In this document: positions 1 to 9,385 of the stretch, in pieces | Layout of the letters: each line of letters opens with the position of its first letter | Numbering within the stretch: position 1 is the stretch's first letter | Assembly (NCBI GenBank): GCA_036844945.1 | Contig: DAIUEV010000003.1 | Span: 51,764-115,763 of the forward strand | Length of the DNA: 64,000 nt | Direction: 5' to 3' | Origin: Palsa-461 sp036844945 | GTDB taxonomy: Bacteria; Actinomycetota; Acidimicrobiia; Acidimicrobiales; RAAP-2 | Position numbers and translations under genes: made by a program | Notes under the pieces: model-generated | What the model was told of the DNA's origin: nothing | The model's input: the letters and a program-made list of their open reading frames with translations, nothing else | Database searches by the model: none

Positions 1-1
1 C

Positions 2-592
2 ATGGTCCGGGCAGCGCTCGACCGCTTCGGCTCCCTCGACATCCTGGTCAACAACATCGGCCTCGCGTCGCTCGGCACGGTGGTCGACACGACCGAGGAG
101 GCCTGGGACCGGGCGTTGGACATCAACCTCAGGACCGCCTTCCTCGCCTCCAAGTACGCGGTCCCGGTCATGGCCGAGAAGGGCGCGGGGTCGATCGTCA
201 ACATCTCGTCGATCTCGGCCGTACGCGGCGACGGGACGCTGGCCTACTCGGCGGCCAAGGGCGGCCTCCTCGCCATGACGGTCGACATGGCCTACTCGCA
301 CGGCCGCCAGGGGATCCGGGTCAACGCCGTCGCGCCGGGCCACATCACCACCCCGATGGTCCTTTCCGTCTCGGCGCCCGGGCCCATGGCGGAGTACATG
401 AACTCCCTGCGGGCCGAGGCAGGGTTGCTCGGGACGCCGGGAACGGGATGGGACGTCGGGTGGGCGGCCACGTTCCTGGCCAGCGACGAGGCCCGGTGGA
501 TCACGGGCGCCGTGCTCCCGGTCGAGTCCGGGGTCCTGAGCGTCACGCCGCTCATGATGGCGAGCTACCTGCGGGCGGTCCCGGAGCCCTAG
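2..592 (+). CDS. Short-chain dehydrogenase/reductase (5'-truncated by window edge)
   Basis: This is an NAD(P)-dependent oxidoreductase of the classical SDR family, with substrate unknown. The visible 196 residues start after the glycine-rich cofactor loop, so the N-terminus lies outside the window and the first ATG seen is not the true start. Seen: NNIG in the place of the structural NNAG motif, the catalytic Ser in the segment IVNISSIS, and YSAAK supplying the catalytic Tyr and Lys, followed by a PG-H-I-T-T-P stretch typical of the substrate loop. It ends 6 bp before the convergently transcribed amidohydrolase gene. The family is certain; the reaction cannot be told. Confidence 0.9.
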   Translation: MVRAALDRFGSLDILVNNIGLASLGTVVDTTEEAWDRALDINLRTAFLASKYAVPVMAEKGAGSIVNISSISAVRGDGTLAYSAAKGGLLAMTVDMAYSHGRQGIRVNAVAPGHITTPMVLSVSAPGPMAEYMNSLRAEAGLLGTPGTGWDVGWAATFLASDEARWITGAVLPVESGVLSVTPLMMASYLRAVPEP

Positions 593-598
593 CGCCGG

Positions 599-2239
599 TC
601 AGGCGCGGATGAGCGAACCGGGGGCCACGCCCTCGAGGTCGATGCCGCCCCGCCGGATCGCGACGCCGTTGACCCAGGTGTGCTCGACGCCGGTGCTCCG
701 CACGAGGAGCCGGTCGGCCTTGGCCGGCTGGTCATAGGCCCGCTCGACCGGGGTCGTTCCCACGGTGTCGGGATCGAACGCGACGAGGTCGGCGTGGAAC
801 CCCGCCCGGACGAGTCCGCGGTCCGTCAGCCGGAACGCCCGGTGGGGATGACCGGTGAGCCTCCAGACGGCCTCCTCGAGCGAGAGGGCGCGCCGTTCCC
901 GCACCCAGTGGCCCAGGAGGTGCGTGGAGAAGCAGGCATCGCAGAGCTGGCTGGCGTGGGCCCCGGCGTCGGAGAGCCCGAGCAGAGTGCGGTCGTCGGC
1001 CAGGAGATCGCCGATCTCGTCGTCGCCATCGTTGTCCAACACCACCCGGAACCGCGTCGCCAGGTCGTCGGACAGCGCGAGGTCGAGCATGAGATCGAAG
1101 GGCGTGGTCCCTTTGGACTTCGCCAGCGCGTCGAGCGGGACACCGACGGCGTCGGGATGCGTTCGGGTCTCCTCAACGTCGATCTTCCCCCAGCGATGGC
1201 TCCAGGAGGTGAGGGTGCTGGCGCGGGCGCGGTCCCGCCATGCCGGGTCCCGGAAAAGCGCGGCTCGCTCGTCGCGCGGCCGGGCGAGGACCTCCTTCCA
1301 CTCGTCGATCTCGGCCAGCGGGAACGGATCGGTCAGGGAGATCTGCATCACGATGGGACGGCAGGCGATCTGGGGATAGACCTCGCCCGGGAGCTCCGCC
1401 CCCCGCTCCACGGTCCGCATGGCGGCTCCCGGGCGGTCGGCCCGCGCGACCAGCGCGGTCCAGGTGACCGGGATGCCGAATCGGACGGCGATGTCCGAGA
1501 ACTCTTGGACGAAGAGCCCGGGGCCGATCGAGATCTGCACGATGCCCTTCCCCATCTCGCCGAGCACGGACGCCATCTCGAAGACCTCGTCGACCTCGGC
1601 GAACCGGCTGGGGACCGGCCGGCCGTAGGCGCCCTGGTGCGCGGGCTGTCGCGAGGTGGAGAAACCGATCGCGCCGGCCTCCATCGCCTCGCGGACGACG
1701 GCGCGCATCGCGTCGAGCTCGGCGGGAGTGGCGGGGCGCTCCTCCGCGCCGACCACGTAGAGCCGGAGCGGCGAGTGGCCGATGAACGCGCCGACGTTGA
1801 GCCGCTTCGCGGACCGCTCGAGCGTCGCCAGGTACTCGGGAAAGGTCTCGAAGGACCAGTCGATGCCGGCGTTCAGCGCCTCCATCGACATGCCCTCGAC
1901 GTTCTCGAGGAGCCGCACGATGGTGTCCCGGTGCTCCTCGCGCGTGGGCGCGATCCCGAACCCGCAGTTCCCCATGACCACGCTCGTGACCCCGTGCCAC
2001 GAGGAGGGGGTGAGGTCGCCGTCCCAGAGGATCTGGGCGTCGTAGTGGGTGTGGATGTCGATGAACCCCGGCGCGAGCGTCAGGCCCTCGAGGTCCACGA
2101 CCTCGGTCGTTCCCTCGGGCTCGAGCTCCCCCGGCGGCGCCACGGCGACGATCCGGTCCCCGGTCACCGCGACGTCAGCCGGCCGGGCGGGGCTCCCGGT
2201 CCCGTCGATCAGCGCGGCGTCGCGGAGCAGCAGGTCCAT
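599..2239 (-). CDS. D-aminoacylase-like amidohydrolase (amidohydrolase family 3)
   Basis: A 546-residue metal-dependent amidohydrolase resembling N-acyl-D-amino-acid deacylases. Residues 1-60 form the beta-sandwich start (LIDGTG), and HTHYD at 63-67 supplies two metal-ligand histidines. GNCGFG at about 90-95 carries the Cys that ligates metal in D-aminoacylases. A late SDAGAH motif contains the catalytic Asp. The length fits the family. The ATG at 2239 has a GGAG about 6 bp upstream. It is cytoplasmic with no signal peptide. The actual substrate, an N-acyl amino acid or another cyclic amide, cannot be read from the sequence. Confidence 0.88.
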   Translation of the reverse strand: MDLLLRDAALIDGTGSPARPADVAVTGDRIVAVAPPGELEPEGTTEVVDLEGLTLAPGFIDIHTHYDAQILWDGDLTPSSWHGVTSVVMGNCGFGIAPTREEHRDTIVRLLENVEGMSMEALNAGIDWSFETFPEYLATLERSAKRLNVGAFIGHSPLRLYVVGAEERPATPAELDAMRAVVREAMEAGAIGFSTSRQPAHQGAYGRPVPSRFAEVDEVFEMASVLGEMGKGIVQISIGPGLFVQEFSDIAVRFGIPVTWTALVARADRPGAAMRTVERGAELPGEVYPQIACRPIVMQISLTDPFPLAEIDEWKEVLARPRDERAALFRDPAWRDRARASTLTSWSHRWGKIDVEETRTHPDAVGVPLDALAKSKGTTPFDLMLDLALSDDLATRFRVVLDNDGDDEIGDLLADDRTLLGLSDAGAHASQLCDACFSTHLLGHWVRERRALSLEEAVWRLTGHPHRAFRLTDRGLVRAGFHADLVAFDPDTVGTTPVERAYDQPAKADRLLVRSTGVEHTWVNGVAIRRGGIDLEGVAPGSLIRA

Positions 2240-2328
2240 CGGTTCTCCGATCGGTCACGGGGCGTCCGCCGGCCAAGGTAGCAAACGCTCGCTCACTTCA
2301 GCTCCGATCCGGAGCGCGCCGCGCTGGG

Positions 2329-2634
2329 TTATTCGACCAGCTCGTAGACCGTCACGACCGGTGCGGGCGACATCTGCACCGCCTCCGGAGGGTGCATCTC
2401 ACCGCTGGCGTTGCGCTTCCCCAGCTCGGCCAGCGGGGCGTTGAGGTCCTCCGCCTCGAGCTCGTAGATCGCCACGTAGGTCGGCTGGTCCCGCAGCTTG
2501 AAGCGCCGCGCCGAGACGAATCCGTCGATCGCGCAGATCTCGGGGATGTGCGTCCCGCTGTACCACTGGTTGTACTCGGCCTCGCGCTCGGCGCTCACCG
2601 GCGAGGTCTGCACGATCATGATCCCTTTGGCCAC
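2329..2634 (-). CDS. Small ferredoxin-fold protein, DUF4286/EthD-like
   Basis: A 101-residue protein with a YNQWYSGTHIPEIC-type segment and a strand-helix-strand pattern typical of dimeric alpha/beta-barrel proteins of the EthD/DUF4286 kind. These are small proteins often found beside catabolic enzymes and of uncertain activity. I chose the GTG at 2634 because GGGGAGG stands about 5 bp upstream. A longer in-frame ORF opening at 2715 would run through the divergent promoter and into the neighbouring hydrolase gene. A -35/-10 pair (TTGCTG, 18 bp, TACTGT) lies upstream at 2696-2667 and predicts a leader of roughly 25 nt. Function not assigned. Confidence 0.75.
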   Translation of the reverse strand: MAKGIMIVQTSPVSAEREAEYNQWYSGTHIPEICAIDGFVSARRFKLRDQPTYVAIYELEAEDLNAPLAELGKRNASGEMHPPEAVQMSPAPVVTVYELVE

Positions 2635-2666
2635 CGGCCCTCCCCAGATGAGTGAGTGTTCGCGGG

Positions 2667-2676
2667 ACAGTAGTGT
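2667..2676. promoter_or_regulatory. Symmetric divergent -10 region (ACAGTAGTGT)
   Basis: The ten bases ACAGTAGTGT contain TAGTGT on the plus strand (2671-2676), 7 bp before the hydrolase ATG at 2684. They also contain TACTGT on the minus strand (2672-2667), which has TTGCTG 18 bp further upstream. The two hexamers overlap by two bases, so one short site can serve both divergent genes. The plus-strand gene has no Shine-Dalgarno and would be leaderless. An almost identical core occurs at 21422-21431. Confidence 0.6.
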
Positions 2677-2683
2677 CGGCCCG

Positions 2684-3550
2684 ATGGCGACAGCAACGGT
2701 GCGCGGCCTCTCCATCGGTTACGAGGTCATCGGCGAAGGACGGCCGTGGGCCCTCACCCCGGGCGGGCGGTTCAGCCGGGAGTCGCCGGGCGTACGCGAG
2801 CTGGCGGTCGCCCTGGCCGAACGGGGCAACCGGGTGCTCATCTGGGACCGCCCGAACACCGGGGAGTCCGATGTCTGCTTCGAAGGCTCCTCGGAGTCGG
2901 CGATGCAGGCCGACACGCTCGGCGCGCTCCTCGAGGAGCTGGACATGGCGCCCGCGGTGATCATCGGCGGCTCCGGCGGGGCCCGGGTGTCGCTCCTCAC
3001 CGCGGCTCGCCACCGTGCGCTCACCTCGGGGCTCGCGATGTGGTGGATCAGCGGCGGCGTCTACGGGCTCATGAGCCTGGCCACCCACTACTGCAGCGGG
3101 TCCGTCGTGGCCGCGTGGAGGAGCGGCATGGAGGCCGTCGCCGACCTCCCCGAGTGGGCCGAGGTGCTGGAGCGCAATCCTTCCAACCGGGAGCGGTTCC
3201 TAGCCCAGGACCCGAAGGAGTTCGTCGCCGTCCTCGAGCGGTGGATGGCGGTGTACTGCCCGCGCGAGGACCAGCTCATCCCGGGCCTCCTCGACGCCGA
3301 CGCCAGCGCGCTCGACGTCCCGACCCTCGTCTTCCGCAGCGGCACCACCGACCTGAGCCATCGGCGCGAGACCTCCGAGCAACTCGCGGCCCTCCTCCCG
3401 AACACCCGGCTGGTCGAGCCCCCTTGGGGCGATAACGAGTGGAACGAGCGCTCCTCGGCCCGGGCCGGCGGGCGCGGCGAGGGGCTGTTCTCCGGCTGGC
3501 CCGCGCTGGCGCCGATCCTCGACGACTGGGCCGCCGAGACCCTGGGCTGA
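2684..3550 (+). CDS. Alpha/beta hydrolase
   Basis: A 288-residue alpha/beta-hydrolase-fold protein. The oxyanion region is LTPGGRFS rather than the usual HGxP, a DRPNTGES segment follows strand 4 as in epoxide-hydrolase-like members, and the nucleophile elbow is GGSGGA with Ser97. The substrate is unknown. The chosen ATG lies 7 bp after the TAGTGT box, consistent with a leaderless transcript; a longer in-frame extension would overlap the divergent gene. The C-terminal catalytic His is not obvious: the region after the TRLVEPPWGDNEWNE segment carries no clear GH motif, so activity is not certain. Confidence 0.82.
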   Translation: MATATVRGLSIGYEVIGEGRPWALTPGGRFSRESPGVRELAVALAERGNRVLIWDRPNTGESDVCFEGSSESAMQADTLGALLEELDMAPAVIIGGSGGARVSLLTAARHRALTSGLAMWWISGGVYGLMSLATHYCSGSVVAAWRSGMEAVADLPEWAEVLERNPSNRERFLAQDPKEFVAVLERWMAVYCPREDQLIPGLLDADASALDVPTLVFRSGTTDLSHRRETSEQLAALLPNTRLVEPPWGDNEWNERSSARAGGRGEGLFSGWPALAPILDDWAAETLG

Positions 3551-3683
3551 GCCCGAGCCCGGCAACGGCTGCGGGCCGCCCGGATTGCGGGGTTTTCCCG
3601 AAGAGACAGAGACTCACGGCTCAGACCTGCGGCAGCCCCGAAGTGAGCGGATCGTCGATGAGCCCACTCACGGATCCCTTGGT

Positions 3684-6600
3684 TCAACTCCCCCGATCGG
3701 GAACCCGTCCGTTCCTCGAACTGCGTGAGGTCGCGGCCGTCCGGGCCGGCGGGGCTTGCACGGCGCCGAAGTACGCCGCCACTTGGTCGGGCGGCAGCGG
3801 ACGAGCGAACAAGAACCCCTGGCCGCTGTCACAGCCCTGGGCCTTCAGCATCGAGAGCTGGTCGGCGTCCTCGATCCCTTCGGCGACCGTGTGCACGTGC
3901 AGGAGCTGGCCGAGGTGGACGAGCGTGTGCACCAAGGCTTCGGCCGCCGCCGACTTGGTCATCTCGGAAACGAAAGAGCGGTCGATCTTGATCGAGTCCA
4001 CCGCGAAACGGCTCAGGTAGCTGAGCGAGGAGTAGCCGGTGCCGAAGTCGTCGATCGCCAGGCGGATCCCGAGGGCACGCAGCTTGTCGAACTGGGCGAG
4101 CGCCTTGTCGGTGTCGGCCATGACGCTCGTCTCGGTGATCTCGATGATGAGTGCGCTCGGCTCGAGGCGAGACGACCGCAAGGCGCTGCGGACGTCGTCA
4201 ACCAGGCGCTCATCCTGCAGCGTGCGGCCCGAGACGTTGACCGAGACGCTGATCAGATGGCCGGCGTCGCGCCACCGACGGGTCTGCCGGCACGCCTCCA
4301 TGAGGACGAAGCGGCCGACTTCGCCGATCAGGCTCGATTCCTCGAGCGTCGAGATGAACTCGACTGGGCCGACGACGCCGCGTTCGGGATGGCGCCACCG
4401 CAGGAGCGCCTCGACGCCCACGACGTCCATCGTCTCGAGCTCGAAGATCGGCTGGTACACGAGGAAGAACTGATCGGCCTCGACGGCGTTGCGCAGCTCG
4501 GTCTCGAGCGCATGGTGATCGCGCACCGCCACCTGCATCTCGGGCTGGAAGACGACGAATCGGTTCTTCCCGGCCGCCTTGGCCTCGTAGAGGGCGATGT
4601 CCCCGTCTCGAAGGAGCTCGCTGGCATCGAGCCGTTGCCCGACCGCGACCCCGATGCTGGCCGAGATCTTCGTCGTATGGCACTGCTCGCCGATCCACAG
4701 CCGGAAGGGCTCACTCAAGACGTCGAGCAGGCGCTGGGCAACCAGCACGGGACCCTCGACCATGGTGAGCCCCTCGGAGAGGACGACGAACTCGTCACCA
4801 CCGAGGCGTCCGACCGTGTCGGTCTCCCGGACCGCCTCGACGAAGCGCGCCGCGACCGCCTTCAGGAGCTCGTCGCCGACCTGATGGCCGTAGGTGTCGT
4901 TCACCTGCTTGAACGAGTCCAGGTCCACGAAGAGCAGACCGGCGCCCGAGTTGTTGCGGCGGTCCCTCACGAGCATCCGGTCGATCCGGTCGAGAATGAG
5001 CGTGCGGTTGGGCAGTCCGGTCAGTGCGTCGTGCTGGGACTGGTGGCGGAGCTCCTGGTGGAGCTGGGCGTTGCGCAGTCCGACGGCGGCGTAGCCGGCC
5101 AGGCCCTGCAGCCGCTCTTCCAGGTCGGGCAGATCCTGCAGCCGCGACGGTCGGTCGATGACGTCGGCCGCGATCGTGCCGATGTGCTGGTCGCCCGCAT
5201 ACATGGGAAGGCTGACCGACAGCGCGGAGCCGATGGCCGACGACGTCGAGGCAGAGGGCGACTCGGTGTCGTGGGGGTCGTGCCAGACGAGCGTCCGCTC
5301 CCCCCTCTCCCGCGCGATCCGGGGCGAGTCGCCGATCGCCTCCTTGACGCGGGCCGCGTCCGCCGGCGTGTACCCGCTCATCGCGACCGTTGCGGCGGCA
5401 GCCGCCGAGCCCTGGCGAATGATGACGATGGCCCGGTCACAGCCGATCACCGAGGGGACGGCGTCGGCCAGCCGTTGCGCCACCTCCTCGACCGTCCCCG
5501 GCTCGACGAGCGAGGCGGACAGGTCGAAGAGCGTCCGGTTGACCGCGGCCTCCCGCCGGGCCTCGTCGAGTGCCGTCGCGGAGTCGAGTGCCGCCGCGGC
5601 CAGGCTCGCGTACGTCTCGAGGATGGCCTGCTCGCCGTGGTTGAAGGCCTGCCCGGGATGCCGGAACACGATCAGGCGCCCGTAGCGGGCCCGGGCCGAG
5701 GTGACCTCGCGCACGAGGACGTGGGGACGCCGGCTCGCTGCCTCCTCGTCCAGGCTGGCGACGTAGTGGCGGGCGGTGGCCTCGTCGGTGCCTCGCCAGA
5801 ACAGGTCGGTGCTCTCGGTCGGCTCGAGTTCGATCGAGAGGATGTGCACCGGGGCCAAGACCGCTCGAGCGGCGGCGCGCACGATCTTCGGCAACACCAA
5901 TCGGTGGCCCTCGCCCGACACGAGCTCGGTCACGGTGCGCTGCAGGGAGGAGAGGCCGCCCTCGAAGCTCTTTCGGTCCGCGGCCGCCTGCACCTCGGCA
6001 TCCACTTCGTCGACCCAGCTGAGTCGGAACCGGCACCACGGCGACCCCGTGAACTGGCAGGTCTCCTCGACGACCTCGCTCTGGACGAACCCGAAGAGCC
6101 TCGGTGCGAGGGAGAAGATGCCGATCATGAAGGCGCAGAGCTCCGGGAACGGTTCGTAGCCGTCGAACAGACGAAACATGATCCGCCACTCGTCGGGACC
6201 GATCTCTTCGGTCTGGTACTCCATGATCGGGAACATGGCCGAGGCGAGGTCCGGCGACCGCAGCACGGCGGCGGGCGAGCCCAGCGAGAGCGTCGTCGTG
6301 CCGGTCTCGGGCGACAGGCCCCACTGCTCGAGCGCCGCCTCGCCGATGCTCCGAAGGACGCCGGGGCCACCGAGGGCGGCTGCGGTGGCCTCCAGGAGAC
6401 GCCGAATCTGCGTATAGGAGCTCGAGCCGGCCGCGTCCTCGAGATCCTCGAGGGAGCGGGTCTCTCCGGCTGCGCTCAGGATCCCCCCCAGCGTGCCGGG
6501 CGCGTGCCCCTTCAGGTAGCCGATGACGAGCGCCGTCAGGATCCCGCTGAAGTCGTATTCGGCCCGCGGTGGTGTCCCGGAGGGCACAGCCGGGGGCTGG

Positions 6601-6722
6601 CTCGAGTCAGAGGCCGGTCCGTCGTCGCTCGGGACGGGCTGGAGCGGCGTGGGTGGAGCCTCCGTCGTGACGGACGGGTGCTCCTGGGCCTCGACCCACG
6701 AATGCTCGTCCAGAGTGTCCAT
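3684..6722 (-). CDS. Diguanylate cyclase/phosphodiesterase with sensor domains (GAF-GGDEF-EAL)
   Basis: A 1012-residue cyclic-di-GMP signalling protein. The first ~50 residues are Pro/Ser-rich and disordered-looking. Residues ~55-260 form a domain I do not recognise with certainty; its CQFTGSPWCRF end recalls V4R-like ligand-binding domains. GAF-like sensory regions follow (~270-540), then GGDEF (~570-730, intact RLGGDEF with the upstream DALTGLPNR) and EAL (~750-1000, intact VEALLRWRHPE and DDFGTGYSSL). Both catalytic motifs look complete, so the protein could both make and break c-di-GMP. No membrane segment is visible, so it should be cytoplasmic. I chose the ATG at 6722 because GGGAG precedes it by 5 bp; an upstream in-frame start at 6821 is less likely. 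Confidence 0.9.
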   Translation of the reverse strand: MDTLDEHSWVEAQEHPSVTTEAPPTPLQPVPSDDGPASDSSQPPAVPSGTPPRAEYDFSGILTALVIGYLKGHAPGTLGGILSAAGETRSLEDLEDAAGSSSYTQIRRLLEATAAALGGPGVLRSIGEAALEQWGLSPETGTTTLSLGSPAAVLRSPDLASAMFPIMEYQTEEIGPDEWRIMFRLFDGYEPFPELCAFMIGIFSLAPRLFGFVQSEVVEETCQFTGSPWCRFRLSWVDEVDAEVQAAADRKSFEGGLSSLQRTVTELVSGEGHRLVLPKIVRAAARAVLAPVHILSIELEPTESTDLFWRGTDEATARHYVASLDEEAASRRPHVLVREVTSARARYGRLIVFRHPGQAFNHGEQAILETYASLAAAALDSATALDEARREAAVNRTLFDLSASLVEPGTVEEVAQRLADAVPSVIGCDRAIVIIRQGSAAAAATVAMSGYTPADAARVKEAIGDSPRIARERGERTLVWHDPHDTESPSASTSSAIGSALSVSLPMYAGDQHIGTIAADVIDRPSRLQDLPDLEERLQGLAGYAAVGLRNAQLHQELRHQSQHDALTGLPNRTLILDRIDRMLVRDRRNNSGAGLLFVDLDSFKQVNDTYGHQVGDELLKAVAARFVEAVRETDTVGRLGGDEFVVLSEGLTMVEGPVLVAQRLLDVLSEPFRLWIGEQCHTTKISASIGVAVGQRLDASELLRDGDIALYEAKAAGKNRFVVFQPEMQVAVRDHHALETELRNAVEADQFFLVYQPIFELETMDVVGVEALLRWRHPERGVVGPVEFISTLEESSLIGEVGRFVLMEACRQTRRWRDAGHLISVSVNVSGRTLQDERLVDDVRSALRSSRLEPSALIIEITETSVMADTDKALAQFDKLRALGIRLAIDDFGTGYSSLSYLSRFAVDSIKIDRSFVSEMTKSAAAEALVHTLVHLGQLLHVHTVAEGIEDADQLSMLKAQGCDSGQGFLFARPLPPDQVAAYFGAVQAPPARTAATSRSSRNGRVPDRGS

Positions 6723-6940
6723 CGAGGCTCCCGGGAAGTGCCCAATGATCCCACCTGGTCTCTCAGGAACCGGGTATGCCGGGCGACCGTCGATGCCCGG
6801 CCGACCGACGACCCTCGACAAACTCCCTGCTCAGGGGGCCAGGCCAGAGCGTGGTCTTGGGCCGAGCCTGGCGCCCCCGGGCGGGGCGTGCCGGTACCGC
6901 AGGCCGCCGCGCTCCGCGGCGCCTGGATGGACGAGGTGTC

Positions 6941-7918
6941 TCAGCCGCCGGGCAGGACGAGGACCTTGCCGATCGCCCGGCGGTGGGCCAGCTCGGCCAG
7001 GGCGTCGGCGGCCCGGGACAGCGGGTACCGGCCGCCGATGTGGGGCGACACCCGCCCCGAACTCAACAGCCCGGCCAGCTCGTCCGCATCGGTGGCCACG
7101 TCCTCCGGTTGGTTCCGGGCCAGGCCCTCCATCGTGAACCCGGTCGCCCACACCCCCTTCAGCAGGAGGAGGTTCAGCGGGATCCTGGGGATCTCGCCGG
7201 AGGCGAAGCCGACCGACACGAACCGCCCGCCCCACCGGGTCGCCCGGATCGCCGCCTCGGCCGCCGGTCCGCCGGCCGGGTCGACGACGACGTCGGCGCC
7301 GTCCCTGGTCGCCTCCTTCAGGAGGTCCTTCAGATCGGGCGCGGTGGAGTCCACCTCGACCGAGGAGCCCTTGGCGTGGCAGGCGGCCCGCTTCTCCTCG
7401 GTGGAGGCGGCCGCGACCACCCGGCCGCCCAGCACCGCGGCGAGCTCGACGGTGGCGAGGCCGACCCCGCCCGCGGCCCCGAGGACCACCACGCAGTCAC
7501 CGGGCTCCATCTTCCCGACGGCCCGCAACGCGTGGTAGGCGGTGCGGTAGGTCACCCCGGCCGCCGCGGCGGTCTCGAACGACAGCGCGTCGGGCACCGG
7601 TTGCAGCGCCCTCGCCGGCACCACGATCTGCTCGGCGAAGCACCCGATCATGGCCGTCCCCATGACCCGGTCCCCGACCGCGAACCCCTCGACGTCCGGC
7701 CCGACCGAGCGGACCGTGCCGGCGAACTCGCTGCCCGGGGTGAAGGGCACGTCGACGTGGATCTGGTAGCGGTCGGCCGCCAGCAGGACATCGGGGTAGT
7801 TCACGGCCGCCGCGGCCACGTCGGTGACTACGAGGCCGGGTCCCGCGACCGGATCGGGGACCTCCTCGACGCTGATCTCCTCGGGCGGCCCGTAGTGGGT
7901 GCAGCGCGCCGCCAGCAC
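6941..7918 (-). CDS. NADPH:quinone oxidoreductase family protein (MDR superfamily)
   Basis: A 325-residue medium-chain dehydrogenase of the zinc-free quinone-oxidoreductase type. The GroES-like half carries NYPDVL and PFTPGSEFAG; the nucleotide-binding half carries LGAAGGVG, the expected NAD(P)H loop, and VVDPAGG. The catalytic zinc cysteines are absent, as expected. The GTG at 7918 lies 2 bp past the stop of the upstream acyl-CoA dehydrogenase, so the two are very probably co-transcribed and translationally coupled. It probably reduces an enoyl or quinone substrate; which one is unknown. Confidence 0.88.
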   Translation of the reverse strand: MLAARCTHYGPPEEISVEEVPDPVAGPGLVVTDVAAAAVNYPDVLLAADRYQIHVDVPFTPGSEFAGTVRSVGPDVEGFAVGDRVMGTAMIGCFAEQIVVPARALQPVPDALSFETAAAAGVTYRTAYHALRAVGKMEPGDCVVVLGAAGGVGLATVELAAVLGGRVVAAASTEEKRAACHAKGSSVEVDSTAPDLKDLLKEATRDGADVVVDPAGGPAAEAAIRATRWGGRFVSVGFASGEIPRIPLNLLLLKGVWATGFTMEGLARNQPEDVATDADELAGLLSSGRVSPHIGGRYPLSRAADALAELAHRRAIGKVLVLPGG

Positions 7919-7920
7919 GC

Positions 7921-9222
7921 TCAGGCGTTTCCGACGACGTGCTCGAGGTGCTCGGCCAGCTTGCGCCGCGCCTCCTCCCTCTGCGCGGGCAGGTGCGCGG
8001 TCGGCCACAGGCCGGGGGCGGGCGAGTACCCCTTCAGGACCTCGCGGGCCACCGTGACCTTGTGCACCTCGGTCGGCCCGTCCACGACGCTCATCACCGG
8101 CGCCGCCATCCACATCCCGGCGAGCGGCATCTCGTTGGAGACCCCGAGCGCCCCGTGGGCGTGCATGGACCGGAGCACCGCATCGTGGATCACCTTGGGG
8201 GTGAGCACCTTGATGGCCGCGATGTTCTTCCGGGTCCGCCGGTAGTCCTGGTACTGGTCGATCTCCCACGCCGTGTAGAGCACGAGCAGACGGAACTGCT
8301 GGAGCTCGACGTAGGAGTCGGCGATGTCGCCCTGGATGAACTCCTTCTGGGCGAGGACGCCGTCGTTGGTCTGGCGACTGAGGACCCGCTCGCACATGAG
8401 GTCGAGCGCCTTCTGACAGGTCGCCACGGCCCGCATCGCGTGGTGGACCCGCCCGCCGCCGAGCCGGGTCTGGGCGATCGCGAACGCCTTGCCCTCCCCG
8501 CCGAGGAGGCTCTCGGCCGGCACCCGCACATCGTTGTAGTGGATGAGGGCGTGCATGCCCTCGTCCTCCCGCTCGCCGGCCAGGCCGGTGTGCCGCACCA
8601 TGTCGACGCCGGGGGTGTCGGTCGGCACGAGGAACATCGAGGCGCCCTCATACACGCTCACGTCGGGGTTGGTGATGGCCATCACGATGAGGAACGCGGC
8701 GGTGCGGGCGTTGGAGGAGAAGTACTTCCAGCCGTTGATGACCCACTCGTCGCCGTCGCGCTCGGCCCGGGTGGTGAACAGCCGGGGGTCGGACCCCCCC
8801 TGCGGCTCGGTCATCGAGTAGCAGGAGAACACCTCGCCGTTCAGGAGCGGTTGCAGGTACTTCTTCTTCTGCTCGTCGGTCCCGTAGTGGGCGATGATCT
8901 CGGCGTTTCCGGTGTCGGGGGCTTGGGTCCCAAAGACGATTGGTGCCCAGGCGGAGGTGCCGAGGATCTCGTTCAGGAGGGCCAGCTTCAGCTGGCCGTA
9001 GCCGGCCCCACCGAGCTCGGGTCCGAGGTGGGTCCCCCACAGGCCGGCGTCGCGCACCTCCTGCTTCATGGGGTCGACGATGGGCCGCAGCTCATCGTCG
9101 AGCGGATAGAACTGCCGGTGCGGGTACAGCAGGTCGAGCGGCTGGACCTTCGCCTCGACGAACTCCCTCGCCCAATCGAGCTTCTTTTGATACTCGGGCT
9201 CAGTGGTGAAGTCCCAGGCCAT
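7921..9222 (-). CDS. Acyl-CoA dehydrogenase family protein
   Basis: A 433-residue FAD-dependent acyl-CoA dehydrogenase. Seen: CYSMTEPQGGSDP with the FAD-contacting TEP segment, INGWKYFSSNA, and a late AHGALGVSNEMPLAGM segment with DGPTEVHK. The latter resembles the human ACAD10/11 type more than short-chain enzymes. Its position first in an operon with the quinone oxidoreductase suggests a shared catabolic pathway. It starts at ATG 9222 with purine-rich GGAGGCGGAG upstream and diverges from the SDR gene at 9386. Chain-length specificity is not predictable. Confidence 0.9.
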   Translation of the reverse strand: MAWDFTTEPEYQKKLDWAREFVEAKVQPLDLLYPHRQFYPLDDELRPIVDPMKQEVRDAGLWGTHLGPELGGAGYGQLKLALLNEILGTSAWAPIVFGTQAPDTGNAEIIAHYGTDEQKKKYLQPLLNGEVFSCYSMTEPQGGSDPRLFTTRAERDGDEWVINGWKYFSSNARTAAFLIVMAITNPDVSVYEGASMFLVPTDTPGVDMVRHTGLAGEREDEGMHALIHYNDVRVPAESLLGGEGKAFAIAQTRLGGGRVHHAMRAVATCQKALDLMCERVLSRQTNDGVLAQKEFIQGDIADSYVELQQFRLLVLYTAWEIDQYQDYRRTRKNIAAIKVLTPKVIHDAVLRSMHAHGALGVSNEMPLAGMWMAAPVMSVVDGPTEVHKVTVAREVLKGYSPAPGLWPTAHLPAQREEARRKLAEHLEHVVGNA

Positions 9223-9385
9223 GTCTCCGCCTCCGCTGTCCGACGAGAATGCGATTCCTCAGGGTGGGAGCGACAGTACCGCCGCTGGGGCGGGGCCCGC
9301 CCGCTGGGCACGCTCGGGCGGGTTCGTGCCTCGCGAATGGCACACTCTCGTACCCGCCGTGGGGCGGGATGGAAGGTAGGCAACG

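Noticed and set aside
3756..7538. A 1260-codon plus-strand open frame opposite the GGDEF-EAL gene
   Set aside because: It is an antisense by-product of high GC at third positions: Arg/Asp/Gly-rich, without any family motif, while the minus strand encodes intact GGDEF and EAL domains.
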